Shown here: positions 50,805 to 63,583 of the stretch, in pieces
Layout of the letters: every line of letters begins with the position of its first letter
How positions within the stretch are numbered: position 1 is the stretch's first letter
NCBI RefSeq assembly: GCF_047663525.1
Contig: NC_092593.1
Coordinates: forward strand, 28,918,501 to 28,982,500
Direction: 5' to 3'
Length of the DNA stretch: 64,000 nucleotides
From: Anas platyrhynchos
Lineage: Eukaryota > Chordata > Aves > Anseriformes > Anatidae
Notes under the pieces: generated by a model
Databases searched by the model: none
Seen by the model: the letters and a program-made list of their open reading frames with translations, nothing else
What the model was told of the DNA's origin: nothing
Translations under genes and position numbers: made by a program

Positions 50805-50907
50805 ATGGACCCAGGCAACCCTCTCTGGGTGGCCCTGCTTAAGCAGGGGTTTGGACCAGATGAGCTCTGGAGCTCCCTTCCAACTTCAACCATTCTGTGA
50901 TTCTGGG
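50805..50907 (+). mobile_element. CR1 LINE 3' end
   Basis: The copy reads gcttaagcaggggtttggac, cagatgagctctggagctcc, cttccaacttcaaccattct and gtgattctgg. This is the CR1 3' terminus, + orientation. Confidence 0.85.
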
Positions 50908-53900
50908 TAAAAGAAGGCAAATGCACCCAGAGCCAACCCAAGTGGACTGGGCCTTGTGGTAATTTTGCAGTGGCCTGGGTGGGGCTCTGATTTCTCTTGA
51001 GCACCTCTTTATTTTTATTGCCCTCCCGTTGTCTAATTCCTGGGAAAGAGTGGAGCACACTGAGTGGAACGCCCATTTCTCTCAGAGGATTAGGCCTGTG
51101 TTGCTTCCTTGCTAACCTTCGCTTTCCTTCAGGGAGCACATAAGTAAATTAAGCTCAGCAGCTCTCCAAACACAACTGCTTGGATGAGAGAGATATAAAC
51201 ACAGTTGATGCTTTTTCCTGAAGCCCACCTCACTGGAAGATCCTGGGCAGCAGGACATAAGTTGACAAACCAGCTATCTTCTCAGACACCAGCCATATCC
51301 AGCACACACACGAGATCCAGGATGAGCTGCTTGCATTTTGTACACCAAAGATGTCCATGCAGGATCTGCCTTCAGAAACATCCCTAGCAATTCCAGGTGG
51401 ACCTACCTCAAAGGTCTGTTCAGATGTTAACTGCCATGAGGAGCAAGGCTCCTCAAGCTCATCCATGGAACGGAGCGCCTTGCCTCAGGGCTCTTCCAGG
51501 TCACAAACCAGACACCTCCCTGGGATTGTGGTCAGATCTCCAGGGTTAGATGCCAGAAATTTGGCTTGGCGTGAAAATCTCACTAAATGTGTCTTCCCCT
51601 CTCTCGCCATCTGTTTGAACGTAGCCACATTCTCCCTGAGGTTGTTCTGGAAGATCCTTGAATGCTTTGGCAAACTCATGAATAAAACACAGTGCTCCCT
51701 GAGGCATAGGAGCTATTAGTCAAAGGCCTCATATGGGAAATAGGCTGCATATGCCTCTGCTGGATCTTTAAGATCCCAGCCAGGGCTGAACTGCAACAGC
51801 TGGGCAAGCAAAGCAAAGGGGAACTCAATTCCTACTTCTATCAGCAGCCACTGCCTCGGCCTCAGTGCGATGGTTACTTGGGAAGACAAATGCAATAACC
51901 ACTAATGTCCTCCCTTCCTTCTCCTTCCCTGGTCTTTTTAATTGCTGACTACTTTGTCATACAGTGTGAGATATTCCTTTGGTCAGTTTGGGTCAGCTGT
52001 CCCTGACTGAGCAGCAGTGTTCACGTTGTCCGTACATGAACTGCTCTAAGGCCATCCCAGGTTGCACACCACCTACTGGATTGCAAAATATTTTTCCATC
52101 CATTCTCATCATCTGTTTAGGTTAGAGCACTCAGCTGGGTGCATTGCGTCCTGAAATTCAGGAGGATGCAGTCAGGAGAGATATAAACAGGGAACACTCC
52201 ATACGCAAATTAAGGAAGTTATTTCATGCCGATCCCATTTATTTTGGGCAGGGAGGCAGCAGAACAGCGCACACACAGTGATTTTTAAGCAGCTGGACAG
52301 AAGGACCGTCATCTTGCTTTTTTTCTAGCCAATTACAGATAGGATCTGAAAAAAAAAATCCTCTTTTTTTTTCATGTGGAGGATTTCAGATATTCATCTT
52401 CTATTCAGAACTTTGGTTTTGGTATCAAATTCAATAATTTGTTTTTGGATAAAATATCAAAAAAAAAAAAAAAGGCACCATTCCTTTTTCCTTCTCCATA
52501 GATGAATAGGGTTTGTTTTCCCTGTGTTTGCATGCAGGTAATGGTATGCCCAATGCTCACACAATGGTGAGTCCCTTCCTCAGAACAGGCAAGTCTCCGC
52601 ATGCATCCTAGGATGCCACAAACCACAGGTGCTTGAGATCACGAAGCCTAATACCTCAACTCCGTCTCAGCAGGGAGGAGAAGGACAGGCCGGGAGCCAG
52701 ACAGGATGTAGGCGCCTTCTCTGTGCGTTGCCCTTTTGCAAACTGAGCTGCTCCGTGCCCTCTGCTCTGCTTAATTGATCCGCTGCCCATCTTCAGGAAA
52801 ACAAAACAAAACAAAAAAACAACAACAGAAACATTCTCCTGTCTCATTCATAATATACTTCAAATAAGATGTGCTTCTGCCTGAGCGAATGCCCTTCGGG
52901 GGTACTTTAATCTGTCACAGTGCATAAGGCTTTTCCTGAAATCTGCATTTTTGCAGTGCTGAGTCTTCACAATGGCCCCTGGAGCCACACTTAATGTATT
53001 TCAAAGGATGTAAAGACTTATCTTGCTTAAACAACTTGGCTAGAAAAGCTAAGGTTGCTTTAATCCAATTTCTTTCCATCCCTTCTCCCAGAAAACAAAA
53101 CAAAACAGCTGAGTGTTGCTTTTTTTCATACTGAAAACAAAGAAGGAAGCCAAACTCCAAAAAGAACTTCTTGACCCAGCTCTGAGAACACACCAAACCA
53201 AAGCACGACCCAGGCGAAACAGGGTAAGAGGTGTAAGGTTTTAGGTCCATGTGGGATCTGAGGACCTGCAGCCCTTGCAGTTGTTTCAGCCTGGTCTTGG
53301 TGCTTGAGGAACATCGCTGAGAAATCAGCGAGGTTGATCTCACTGCCAAAACATGCTTCAAGCAAGTGACCGGGATGCCCAGGGATATGTTCTGCAATGC
53401 TGAAGTCCAGCTACTGGCTCTTAATTAACTCCAGACCTAATGACAGAGCAGAAATACTGCTGAAGGAGCTGCTGATGAGCGTGGAAGATCTCAGCTTTGA
53501 GCATCTTTCCCATCTATTTCCAGCACACAGGCCAAAAGCAAGTGAAGGGGCTCAAAGGCTCTCCATCTGCATTACTTTAGTGACACCAGACCCCTCTGAA
53601 CAGTGAGGGTGTGAAGGAACTCAGTGCAACACAGACACAAGCAGGCTAGATTTTGCTCATGTTCTCAGATTTAAAGAGTGAACCAGCAATGATATACTAG
53701 CTCTGATTCACCACAGTGGAGTCAAAACCTTGGATTTTACTGCAGTGATGCTATCTCTGATGGTTTTACCAGCCTGGGGTCTGCTTCATGACCTTCCTTG
53801 GTTATTTGCAGGCAATCATTGCCTAGACCAAATTAGTACTGGGACTTGAAACAGCAAAAATCTGGATGCCACCACACTGTACACACAGAGAGATACTTGT

Positions 53901-56900
53901 CCTGACAGCCAGGCTGATGTGGTGGTTTCACACCAGTAGTTAGCTCGGCACCACGACGCAGCCTCCTCCAGGCCACATCCCCCTGCTCCACCGGGGGCTC
54001 CTCCACCCATGGGGGGGCTGGAGGTCATATCTGCGAAAGTCAGGTACCAAGGAGCTGCAGCTGGAGTTAGTGCTATCTTCAAACCTGTCCAGAGCCAGAC
54101 CTGGCTGGCTCACAGCATGGATCCTCCTGGCCCTGCCAGGATCTTTATCCAAGCCCTCTTAGTCTTGTCACAGAGACACCTGCCACATTCCCCATCAGCA
54201 CAAGAAAGCCTTGAAGTGTTGCCTATTTTTGGTGTTGAAATGGAGAGTGAGGCACAGACACTCACCCAGCAGCACGGAGCAGCACAAAGGTCCTTCACCT
54301 CGATTGATGCTGGCAGCTTCTCACCACGTGGCCTGCCTCGCTCAGAGCAAGCAGGAGCAGATTTGGAGCACGGGCTTGACAGGATATTGCAAAAGCTGGG
54401 ATCAGAGCTGCTTTCCCAGCTGGAGTCTAAAATAACTAGTAGATTACCTCCACAGGGGCACAGCCAGCACGTTAATGTTTGGCCTGTTCCTTTCACAGCT
54501 TGCCGTGGTCTCGCCTGGCTTCCATTCCCCCTTTCTTCAAAGCCTCCTTCACTGCAGGAGCTTCATTCCCTGCTGAGGGGAAAGCGAGGGCTGAGCTCCC
54601 CCCGCACCCCGCTGCCCTCCTCCTGCTCTCCCATGGGTGCTGGGTGCCGCTGGTGGTGCTTTGCGGGCAGCTGCTGGAGAGCCCCATCCCTGCGCACCAC
54701 CTGTACCCCACGGGGCTCCTGGGAATGCTCCTTTCTGCCTGCCTGGGGAAGAGGAGCACACACCCAAGTCAACAGCTGGTGAGCACACCTTGCGGAACGA
54801 TTCCAAAATTAACTGCAGGTGAATACTTGAAGGGCAGGACCAAATCTATCAACCCCAGATCAAACTGAGAAACCCTCTCCTGCCCCTGGTTAAGCAGCAA
54901 AGGCCTGTTTCTGCAGACTCCTATTCAGAGCTAAAGTTGGCCTGGCAAAATGCAGCTGACCTCCCTTTGAGGATGAACTGAACCACGTGGGATGACTATA
55001 ACTTGGAGAGCACCTCTGAAGAGCCCAACCTGCTGTGCTCCACCAGTTAACTGCTCAGCAGTACATCTGCTGAAGGATGGACACTCCTTGTTGCCTCTCC
55101 AGTCTGCTGGCACTGTGTCGATGTCCTGCAAGACAGGCAGAGGAGAGGCTGACTTGTCTGTCTTACCATCTTTGCTTACAGTTATGTCAGTAGCTTGGGT
55201 CCTCACCCATCTCAGATACACCGTTGCTGGTCCCCAGGCACCTCTGATGATTTAGGTCACTCCTAACGTAATGTGGCGATCCCATGTAGTGATGGTTTTC
55301 ATCTACTTGCAATGCCAGGAGGAAAAATAGTTCCTCATGTCCAACTAAAATTGAAGTGTCCTCGAACTCTGCAGAAGCTAAGAAATATGAAAGAAAAACA
55401 AGCATGCTCTGGGTTGAAAAAATGTTTCAGTGAGGGCTAAACAGTGTTGTTTTGACAGTAGCTTTCTAAAACCCATCAAGAAAACAAGTAAATTTCAGTA
55501 TGTAATAATTAAATGGAAGATCTGAAAACATTTCCTATAGAAAGACTTCTCATTAGTTCCCAGATTGTATTTTGTGACACACACATTTGTTATAAAGAGC
55601 ACAAAAACTTTCAGCAAGTCCAAATCTGACTTTCCTATTTCCAGAAAATAATAATAAATAATGAGATTGATAATGATAATGTAATAAGCAATAATAAACC
55701 CATTATTAAAAAGTACCTCCTAGCTGTGCACTGGCGATTCCTTCCAGGACGATGACTGATATGTATCTTCACGTCACTGGCCAAGCTTGGTAAGTCTTTG
55801 GGCTTATCAAAATATATCAAATATATTTTTGGGGAGATGATTGGTATCTAACACCTTGTATGTGCAGACTGTAGACATAGAAGGCTGTGTAGAAGACTGA
55901 CTGCTCAACTCAGTGTTGGGTACAAAGCACAGTAAGTCCCCAGTGTTCTGAGGTGCCTGCAATTAGACAAGATTTAAAACTTCATCTAAGCTGGTGTTTT
56001 TTTAATTAGAAAGCAGGAGGCAAGGAGGACTCCAGCCAGGCATGGACGAGTGGTGCCTTCCCACTCCTGGCTTCATCTCTCATGCACGGACCATCAGAAA
56101 GCTTTCTGCTCTACTGCCCACGGCTCCAGCCCCCATGGGTAATGGATGATGCATGTAGGTGGTGTGGGCAAACACCAAGCTGAGCTTTTATAGAAATATT
56201 TACCTTGTTCTCCACTGCCTTGGGGCCCTGGGAGATCACCTCCGTGATGCTACCTGGGGACTGATGCTTCTGGCTGCACGGCCACGTGTGGCAGCGGGCA
56301 TCACCACTCGCGGGTGACTCGAGCCAGGGAGCTCCTTTTGCTGCATTCACTGCAGGTTGGGAAAACAATGGGCACGAGGGGAAAAGATGAAGATGTAGAG
56401 GCATGCAGGTAGTTAGAGGTGCTAGAGTGGCCCCTTCCCTGTTTCAGGATGGCCCTGCTGACCTCCCTCCCCTAGAGCTGCTCTGCTGCAGATCGGGGTG
56501 AGCCAGGGGCACATCCTGCACCCAAGGTCCCTCTGCTGGTGGCTGCCACACAGCCACAAGCTGAGAGCTAAAACCAGCCTCCCTCCCATCTTGGGGCTCT
56601 TCCTGAGGATGCTCAGCTTGAAACCCACTGCCTTCTCTATCTGTAGGGAGTGGGGGCAATGGAAAGAGCAGACAAAAAAGCCCTGGGGGGGAAGCAAGCA
56701 GGCAAGAGGGGCAGGCTGGCAGCTCTCTCTGTGCCTCTGGAGAGAGCAAAGTGCCCTTTCCCTGTCCCTGCCTGCAGCAGCACTAATAGGGAGTGGGCAG
56801 GATGCTGTGCCCATGGCCAGCCCCCTGCTCTCCAAGAAGCAGTGACCCAGCAGGACACGACAGTCCTGACACTCTCACCATTGCTCCCAGGCCAGCCTCA

Positions 56901-58190
56901 TTCCCTGCTGCCAGTATAGGGATCCCAAACTGGCTGAGGTGGGGAAGGACCCCTCCCTCACCTCATATCTCCTATCTCGAGGTGTGAGAACAAGAGAGCA
57001 ACAGCACAGCCTCCTCCTGTGCAGCTCAGGACACAGCTGCCCAGATGCCAGATAGTGGCTGCTTCTTCGCTGCAACTCAGGAGGGAGATTTCACTCCAGC
57101 TGGGGTCTCAGGGCTTGCAAATAGGTGTCGTGAGGCTGAGGAGAGGAGGAGCAGCAGCTGGCATGGGGCTGGGGATGAATTATGGATGTGCCGGCCTCCT
57201 TGGAGAGCTCGTGGTGGGCTGCAGGGCACCTCCCACTGCAGAGATGATGGCTTTTGCTCAGCAGACCTCGCAAAAACACAGCATGGGATGACTTTGGGTA
57301 GCAGACACCGTGGTGATGTCCCTCTGTCCCATCAGGGCACATGGTGTCATCCACAGCCTGATCCTTGGGAAGAAAGAGAGGAAAAGCAGAGCGAGGCAAT
57401 ACACTGTAAAAATACTGATTTTCCCAACACGTCTCCATCAAACTCAAGGAATCTTACCGTACTGCCTCATTTTGTTATGGAAAAGTAGGTGCTGGGTGAG
57501 AGTGGGAATGCTTTAAGATCTAATATACAGAAAACCAAAAACATCATTGTTTTCTAATTTGCAGATTGAAAAGACAACACAAGGAAATATATATGTATAG
57601 ATACACACGTATACATACACACACATAGGGCTGCATGACCAATCTCATAGAAAATGGTATTTTCACTCAAATTTTGAGAAAAGCTCACATTTCAGACTCC
57701 TGTATATAACAGATGTTATAACAGCCTAGAGGAAGCTGCTGGTTCTGCACAGTGCCTGGTCCAGGCATTCTTCTTAAGCCAGAATATCACACAGGAGGAT
57801 AAAACAAAACAAGACTTGCAGTAATCTGTCATAACCACACACTTATACATCTCAATCAAGTTTCTAAGTTCATTTCAAAACAGTTTGTGTTTTTTTTTTT
57901 TAAATAGGAAAAAAAAGAAACTTATTTTGTATACATACCACACAATAGTAAGAGCAACCTCTTCACTTCACAGTGACCGACTTCAGCAGAATACTGACCT
58001 GCTATATACAAGAGGCAGGGCTTTGTAACCACCTCAGCTGCACAGGCTGCAGCCTTGTCATTCACACCATGGTGAGCTCTGTCCTCTTCCCTCACCTGAA
58101 GCCCCAGCCCTGCGCTGTCTGTTGCAGGACCCTGACACGCTCAAAATAGGGACAGACATGCAACCAGCAAGGGAGATGCCCAAGGCTGAG
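50908..58190. other. Intergenic, no gene recognised
   Basis: About 7.3 kb with no open frame that resembles a protein family. The longest frame is a 257-codon + frame at 54,009-54,782 without recognised motifs. Several poly-A/poly-T runs occur, and a dinucleotide-type repeat lies at 57,587-57,628. It may hold regulatory DNA for AHR2 or unseen non-coding exons. Confidence 0.5.
57587..57628. repeat. (TA/CA) microsatellite
   Basis: An imperfect alternating tract: tatatatgtatag, then atacacacgtatacatacac. Confidence 0.8.
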
Positions 58191-58194
58191 GTCC

Positions 58195-58884
58195 AAAACC
58201 ATTTATTGAAAGAAAAGGATTGAAAGTTAACATGAAACCAAAGCTGGACACACAGGAGGAGGGGAGGGATGATGCTTTGTCGGATGTCTTAAAGAGTTGC
58301 AATGTTTCTGATCTTTTGAACAGTCTATTTGTCCCATCCCACAAGACACTACTTCAACCCTTTGGGAAGCCAGAAGCTAAGAGACTCTTTTTTCCTCCAG
58401 TGGAATGGCATAAGAATATCTGTCAACTCATGCTATATACATACGGGCTGCATTTCTTCTCTGTGGGAAAATATCACTATATCAGTACTTAAAACCAAGT
58501 ATCATTACACTTTATTTTATTGAAAACTTTTTTTTTTGTCAAGTCTGAAACCTTTTCCTTAGGTTAGCCAGCTCCACTACTTACCTGCGGTCTTTTTAGG
58601 CACAAATACAAGGTATGGCTTACAGGCCAGCCTGCTCCTGGCGCTTGAGAATGAACAGAGAGGGTCAGACCCAGTCAGCCAGAAGAGAAACTGGTTATCA
58701 GCCAAGCTGGGCATGTCACACACAATACAGCAAAACAATACAACAAAACACAGGAAACAGCCAAGCCAAGGCATCAAGAGCCAGGACAGGACACACGTGG
58801 TAGGGGAAGGTTTGTTGTCCACAGCTGGAAGGCAGCTCCATCCCCAGTGAATGACCCCACTTTGCTGGGTCTGGTCCTGCTCTC
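58195..58884 (-). other. AHR2: AHR2 3' UTR with candidate poly(A) signals
   Basis: After the stop at 58885-58887, AATAAA hexamers on the - strand lie at 58516-58521, 58511-58516 and 58202-58207. Any of these could end the transcript; the farthest gives a UTR of about 690 nt. Confidence 0.5.
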
Positions 58885-61800
58885 CTAGAGATAGAAGTCA
58901 TTGCTGGAGGTGTGGGGGTGATCCGGCAGCACTTCTGCACGAGGGCGCAGCTTGCAGGAGGGAGCAGGGCTGCCTTTGGGCACGTCTCCAGGGAGCCCCA
59001 TCTGAGCACCAGGCAAAACACAGCTGCTGTCAGGCTACAAGAAGAGGGAGGAAAGAGGGTGCTGAGGCACTTGGCAGGGTTTTACTGGCAGAGCAGTAAA
59101 GAAGCTACCTAGAGAATTTATTAGAATCTTGGTGGATCCTGTCTGGGGACATTTAAGGCACCTGAAACCCCCTGACAGACCTCATCTCTGTGCCTGTAAG
59201 AGGGGACAGCAGATCAGCATCTGATGTGACACCCATCAAAGCTTACCAGAGCATGGCTGGAATTATTCCTTACACAGAAAGGACAACAAAACAAACCATG
59301 TGGACACCAGACACCTTCTAAAGGGAAGAGCCCATGTTCTGATCCCTCTGCAACTCCTGGTGCAAAGAAAAGCCTCTGAAGTCTTTCTGGCCGTGCACTG
59401 GCAGAGCAGGGTGATTCCTGCCAACACAACAGGTGCCTTTCCTGTGCTAAGACGCCCAAGAAATCCCAGCACAGGAGCAGAGAGGCCCTTACCTGACATC
59501 TGGTGTCCAGGCTCAGCACGGAGGTGTGCACCCTACAGGAATTCCTGGGTGCCTCCAGCGCGCTGCTGATGCTGCCAAAACACTCTGCAGGGGGGCTCAG
59601 GAAAGGGTACTGGGGCATGGAGGGGACGGGGCTCAGCTGCTTCTCAGGAATAAGCTGGTACGAGGAAGGGGGGAAAAACCCAGAGTATGGAACCATCTCC
59701 TCCTGGGACCCCCCACAACCAAGGGTTTCCACGCTGCACAATCCGTTTAGGTTGTAGTCCACTGCTGGCACGCCAGGCCCAGGTGCTGGACCCAAGCAGC
59801 CCTGGTGCTGGGAGATCAAGTCCTGGCTGATGCCACAAAAATCAGGCTGAGCTGGGGTTGTCAGGAGCGGGGAGACATAGTCCTGCCACGGGCTATTGCT
59901 GCTCGTGGGAAGGGAGTGTGGAGAAGAGGGGGAACGGTGGCCACACAACCTGTCCATCAGCAAGCACCGGCCAGCCCTGCATTTTGGCTGCCTTGGGGGT
60001 GCCCCACGTCCCTGGAACTGGCTGGGCAAGGAGAAGGTCTGGAGAATGTCCCCTTGGGTGGGATGCATGGCTGGGAAGCCACCCTCTGGCTGCTGAACCC
60101 CCTGTGGGTGCAGGGCTCCCAGGGGCGAGCTAGCAGCTTTGGCCCACGGGGTGCCCTGCGCTAGGTGGAGCAAGCGGAGCAGGCTCTCCTCCCCAGCGGG
60201 CCTCCACTGCAAGCCTCCAGACGGCTCCTTCCCTGCCTCTGATGGCCTCAAGGGCAGTGGGGACGGCTGCCCTGGTGCCTCACGGAGGGGCTGATCCCAC
60301 AGCAGAGCAGTGGCCTGGCCTGGGACAACACCAGGCTGCTGTGTTTGCTGGGCCAGGTATGCAGCTGAGCCTCCAGGTGGGCTCGAGGTGGCAACTGGCA
60401 GGGGGCAGGCCTGGGGGTCTCCCTCAGATTTGTTCACCAGCCTGGCATGGATGTAGGAGAGGATCTTGTTGTTGGTGAGGAAATCGCTCAGGTTCGGGGT
60501 GCGGGCAGGGTCCATGTTGACCATCAGCATTTTCTCATCCAGCAGCAGGAGCTCCAGGTCTTCAGCGTTCAGCCCCAGGCTCTCCAGCGCACTGAAGAAC
60601 TCGCTGTTGGAGCAGCTCTCGTCGCTGGTAATGGACAGAGAGTCCAGGGTGGCCAAGAGAGGGTCCTCCCGCTGCAAATCCACCAGCTCCTTTTTGAGGC
60701 TGTCTTCCCTTGAGGAAATCAGAGCGGTGTCCATGCTCTGGGCCTCTCCTTCTGCACCCAGCGAGGACATGTCCTCAAGGTGGCCCAGGAAACTGCTGCT
60801 GAATGAGTGGCTAGGTGCAGGAGATGGGTGAGGGATGTACGCTGCCTTGTCCTGCTGCAGCACGGCACCCAGCAAAGAACAGGGGGCAATGCTGTCCTTC
60901 TGGGAGTGCCCTCCGTTGCTGTGGGAGGGCTTCTTGGGCTTGCTGCTCCTCCCTTTGCTCTGGAAAGCATCCGAGAAGCCTGGGAGAGGGTAAGCGCTTT
61001 GGTACAAGAGTGCTTCTCCAGTAGCAAAGGTGAAGGGAAGATGCATGGACCGTTTTCGAAGGTGCTCTCCTCCTTCTTCATCTCTGCAGAGCAGGAAGAG
61101 GAGACCACGGTCTGTATGTGCACACACTCCATAAACTGCTTCTGCAGTGCAGAACTGTGAATCCCGAAACCCAAAGCCCCTTTGCTACAACCAGCCCATG
61201 CGCACTGGTGGGACACATGGTCCCATGTGTACACACACACACATTTATGTGCAAATGAATGCACACATATTTAAATATATACATGCATAAAAAAACCCAC
61301 AAACATCTGTAGCAAAACCAACAGATGCTTAAAATGCAGAGGGTAGTGGAGCCAGACAGAAGCCAAGCCTTTGCACCTCTCCTCTGTGCTGCAGACCCCA
61401 AGGACAGGGGTGCAGGGCTGCTGCCCTCCTGCAGGCAAATCGGAGGTCCCTGCTGCTCCTGCACCCACATGTCCCCACAGCAGCCACCAGGGTCAGCCTA
61501 GGACAGCAGAGCAGGGCTATGAGCATTGCTCAGTGCTCTCCCCTTCTTGTAGGGGCCCTGCAGAGGGACACATGGCTGAAAGAGCATCAGAGCACTGCAT
61601 TTTACAGCTTCTCCTTTAAAAGGCAGAAGGAGCACGGACAAATAGAGCATCCTGCCCAGCACTCACACGAGGGGTCTCTGTGTGACGAGGATGTACTCGG
61701 GCTTGCCGTTCTTGTAGACGAGCCGCGCGTTGGCCTGCACCCACTTCCAGCGCTTGTCCTTGGTCAGCAGGCGGAACACCGTCAGGCCGCTCTCCCCCGT

Positions 61801-63583
61801 TCTCATCACTGCCAGGAGGAAGCACACATACAGGGGCCCATCAGCACGTCACCTGAGGCAGGGCTGCCTCCAGCAATGCTGCCATTTCCCACAGGGATAA
61901 GCAGCAGGAGCACAGCTGAAGGATGTCCTGGCTGGCACATGCAGAGGACACCACCCTGGCTAGATAAACCTCACTGCTCACCACCCCGAGCTCCCTACAG
62001 AGCAACAAGAGCATCACAGCAAGGCGTAAAGCAAAGCGCCCTATGGGCCTGTCTTGACACAGTGCTGAAGAAGCTGCCCATAGTACCAACCTCAGAGGTA
62101 GGGACCAGGGAAAAGGACTCTTACTTCTGACGTGGTTCTCGGCACAGTACAGCATGTCGGCAGCATGGACGAACTGGTAGCCTGTGCCACACATCCGCAG
62201 CTCTGCTTCAGTGTAGCCCAAAACAATCTTCCCCCTGCAGAAGAGGAAGAATGGACTCAGATGAGAGGCAGAAATCACCAGGCACAACACGAACTAGCGT
62301 GCAGTAAGCATGCAGCATCACCCCTCAGCTCAGCTCTGCCACTTACTTGGCATCACACGCCAAGGGGGTGAAGTCCAGCTTGTGCTTTGTCCTGAAGATC
62401 ATGTTCTTGGTTCTGATCTCCAGGATGGATGGGGGCTGCAACGGGGTGGAGATAGCAAAAAGAGCAAGCTCGGGGGGGAGTGCAGACCCATCTTCAGACC
62501 TTTTGTTCTGCCCATGAAGGAATTTCAGCCTGCCTTGAAGGTTTAGAGCCTAGAAAGGGAAGAAAAGGTCAGTGCCACACAGAACTGGGTGAACTCAGTT
62601 TAGGTGAACCTCCAAACTGAGGAGGTTCACGTGTTCTGCATGGGTCTCCCACAGCCCCAGCCAGGGTAACACCACAGGTCCCACCAACTGGTGCTCCTGG
62701 AGTGCTGACCCTCGCAAATCCCCCACTCCCAGGTGAGCGCAGGCAGTACTCCCCTCTAAAATAAGACAGGGTTTTAGAGGGATGCTGCACTCAGCTCCCC
62801 AGGGCAGCAGCTCCCCATTGCTTTCTCCCCCAGCAGCTCCCCACTGCTGGCCCACGTGGAGAAAAAGCAATTTAGTTTAAGATTTGGTACTTCTGAGAGG
62901 AGAGGAACATATCCCTCAGGAACAGGTTGTACATACAGATGAAATATAAGAAAAAAAAAAACACAAAAAATCTCCTTCTTGAGGTAGGGAGATACTACAC
63001 ACAACAGAAAAGAGCACCAGGTCCTTCAAGGCCAACTTTTAAGCTCCAACAGCAGCACGAAGCCCTTGGGGGGAGCCTGCTGCAGAGCAGCCCTGTACTC
63101 ACCAGGAAGCCAGAGGAATTATCCAGGAGGCAGCGAAACCGGCACACAAAGCTCCTTTCCAGAAAGGAAGAGTTTTCTGGGGGCAGCTGATCAGGCTTGT
63201 AGGTAGCAGCAGAAGAGCCAAGACTCTTCCTCCCTGCAGGAGATAGGAAGATAGGAGCTGAGAGAGGAGCCAGAGGCTCCCAGCAGCACTGGGGACTGGA
63301 GCATCTGCAGAGCATGGGGACAGAAGTCTCGGCAGAGCCAAGGTGTGTTAGATGAGCCACAAGGACACAAACCCCATGCGGCTCGTTGCTGGTTCCACAG
63401 TGCAGAGAGGGAACAGAGCAGCTCGTGCTGGCTGTTCCTGCTTCCCAGCCTGTGCCTACCTTCAGGAGAGGGCTCCCCCTCGGGAGCGTGGGGCGGGCTG
63501 AGAGCCCAGTGGAGGTTGCGCCTGAATTCCTGCTGGTCCTCACTGTGGATCAGCTCGAAGACGCTCTGGTGCATGACATCTGT
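58885..63583 (-). CDS. AHR2: Aryl hydrocarbon receptor 2 (AHR2), 3' seven exons, 5' end outside window
   Basis: Ligand-activated bHLH-PAS transcription factor: cytosolic with HSP90 until bound by dioxin-like or natural ligands, then nuclear with ARNT. Exons 5' to 3': 63460-63583 (PAS-A), 63103-63233, 62347-62549, 62125-62234, 61667-61808, 59493-61083 (large transactivation exon) and 58885-59034. All phases match; 816 codons are visible. PAS-A shows [20 protein letters not shown] and [24 protein letters not shown] shows [40 protein letters not shown] and [19 protein letters not shown]. Next come [12 protein letters not shown] and an acidic activation segment ([34 protein letters not shown]). 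The C-terminus TSSNDFYL echoes the TSSGFL end of human AHR. Differences from AHR1-type sequences suggest the AHR2 paralogue. The bHLH exons lie to the right. The last exon's start rests on a strong pyrimidine tract; a later AG at cag|atg is also in frame. Confidence 0.9.
59493..61083 (-). other. AHR2: AHR2 transactivation-domain exon
   Basis: A single 1591-nt exon encodes 530 residues. The acidic, Leu-rich block near its first third is typical of AHR activation domains. The rest is rich in Pro, Gln, Ser and Gly without the long pure Gln tract of some AHR1 proteins. It ends at a gtaagg donor (59487-59492). Confidence 0.85.
61228..61290. repeat. (CA)n-type microsatellite in AHR2 intron
   Basis: tacacacacacacatt is followed by AT-rich imperfect repeats (catatttaaatatatacatg). 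It lies in the intron between exons 61083 and 61667. Confidence 0.75.
61667..62549 (-). other. AHR2: AHR2 PAS-B ligand-binding domain exons
   Basis: Exons 62347-62549, 62125-62234 and 61667-61808 encode the linker, PAS-B and the start of the activation region. At the two positions known to set dioxin sensitivity in avian AHR1 (residues 324 and 380, 56 apart), this protein has Val (codon 62168-62170 in YQFVHAAD) and Val (codon 61684-61686 in YILVTQRPL). The spacing between them here is also 56. Confidence 0.85.

Noticed and set aside
54009..54782. 257-codon + frame
   Set aside because: No family similarity, no codon pattern unlike its surroundings, and overlapping frames of similar length on both strands.
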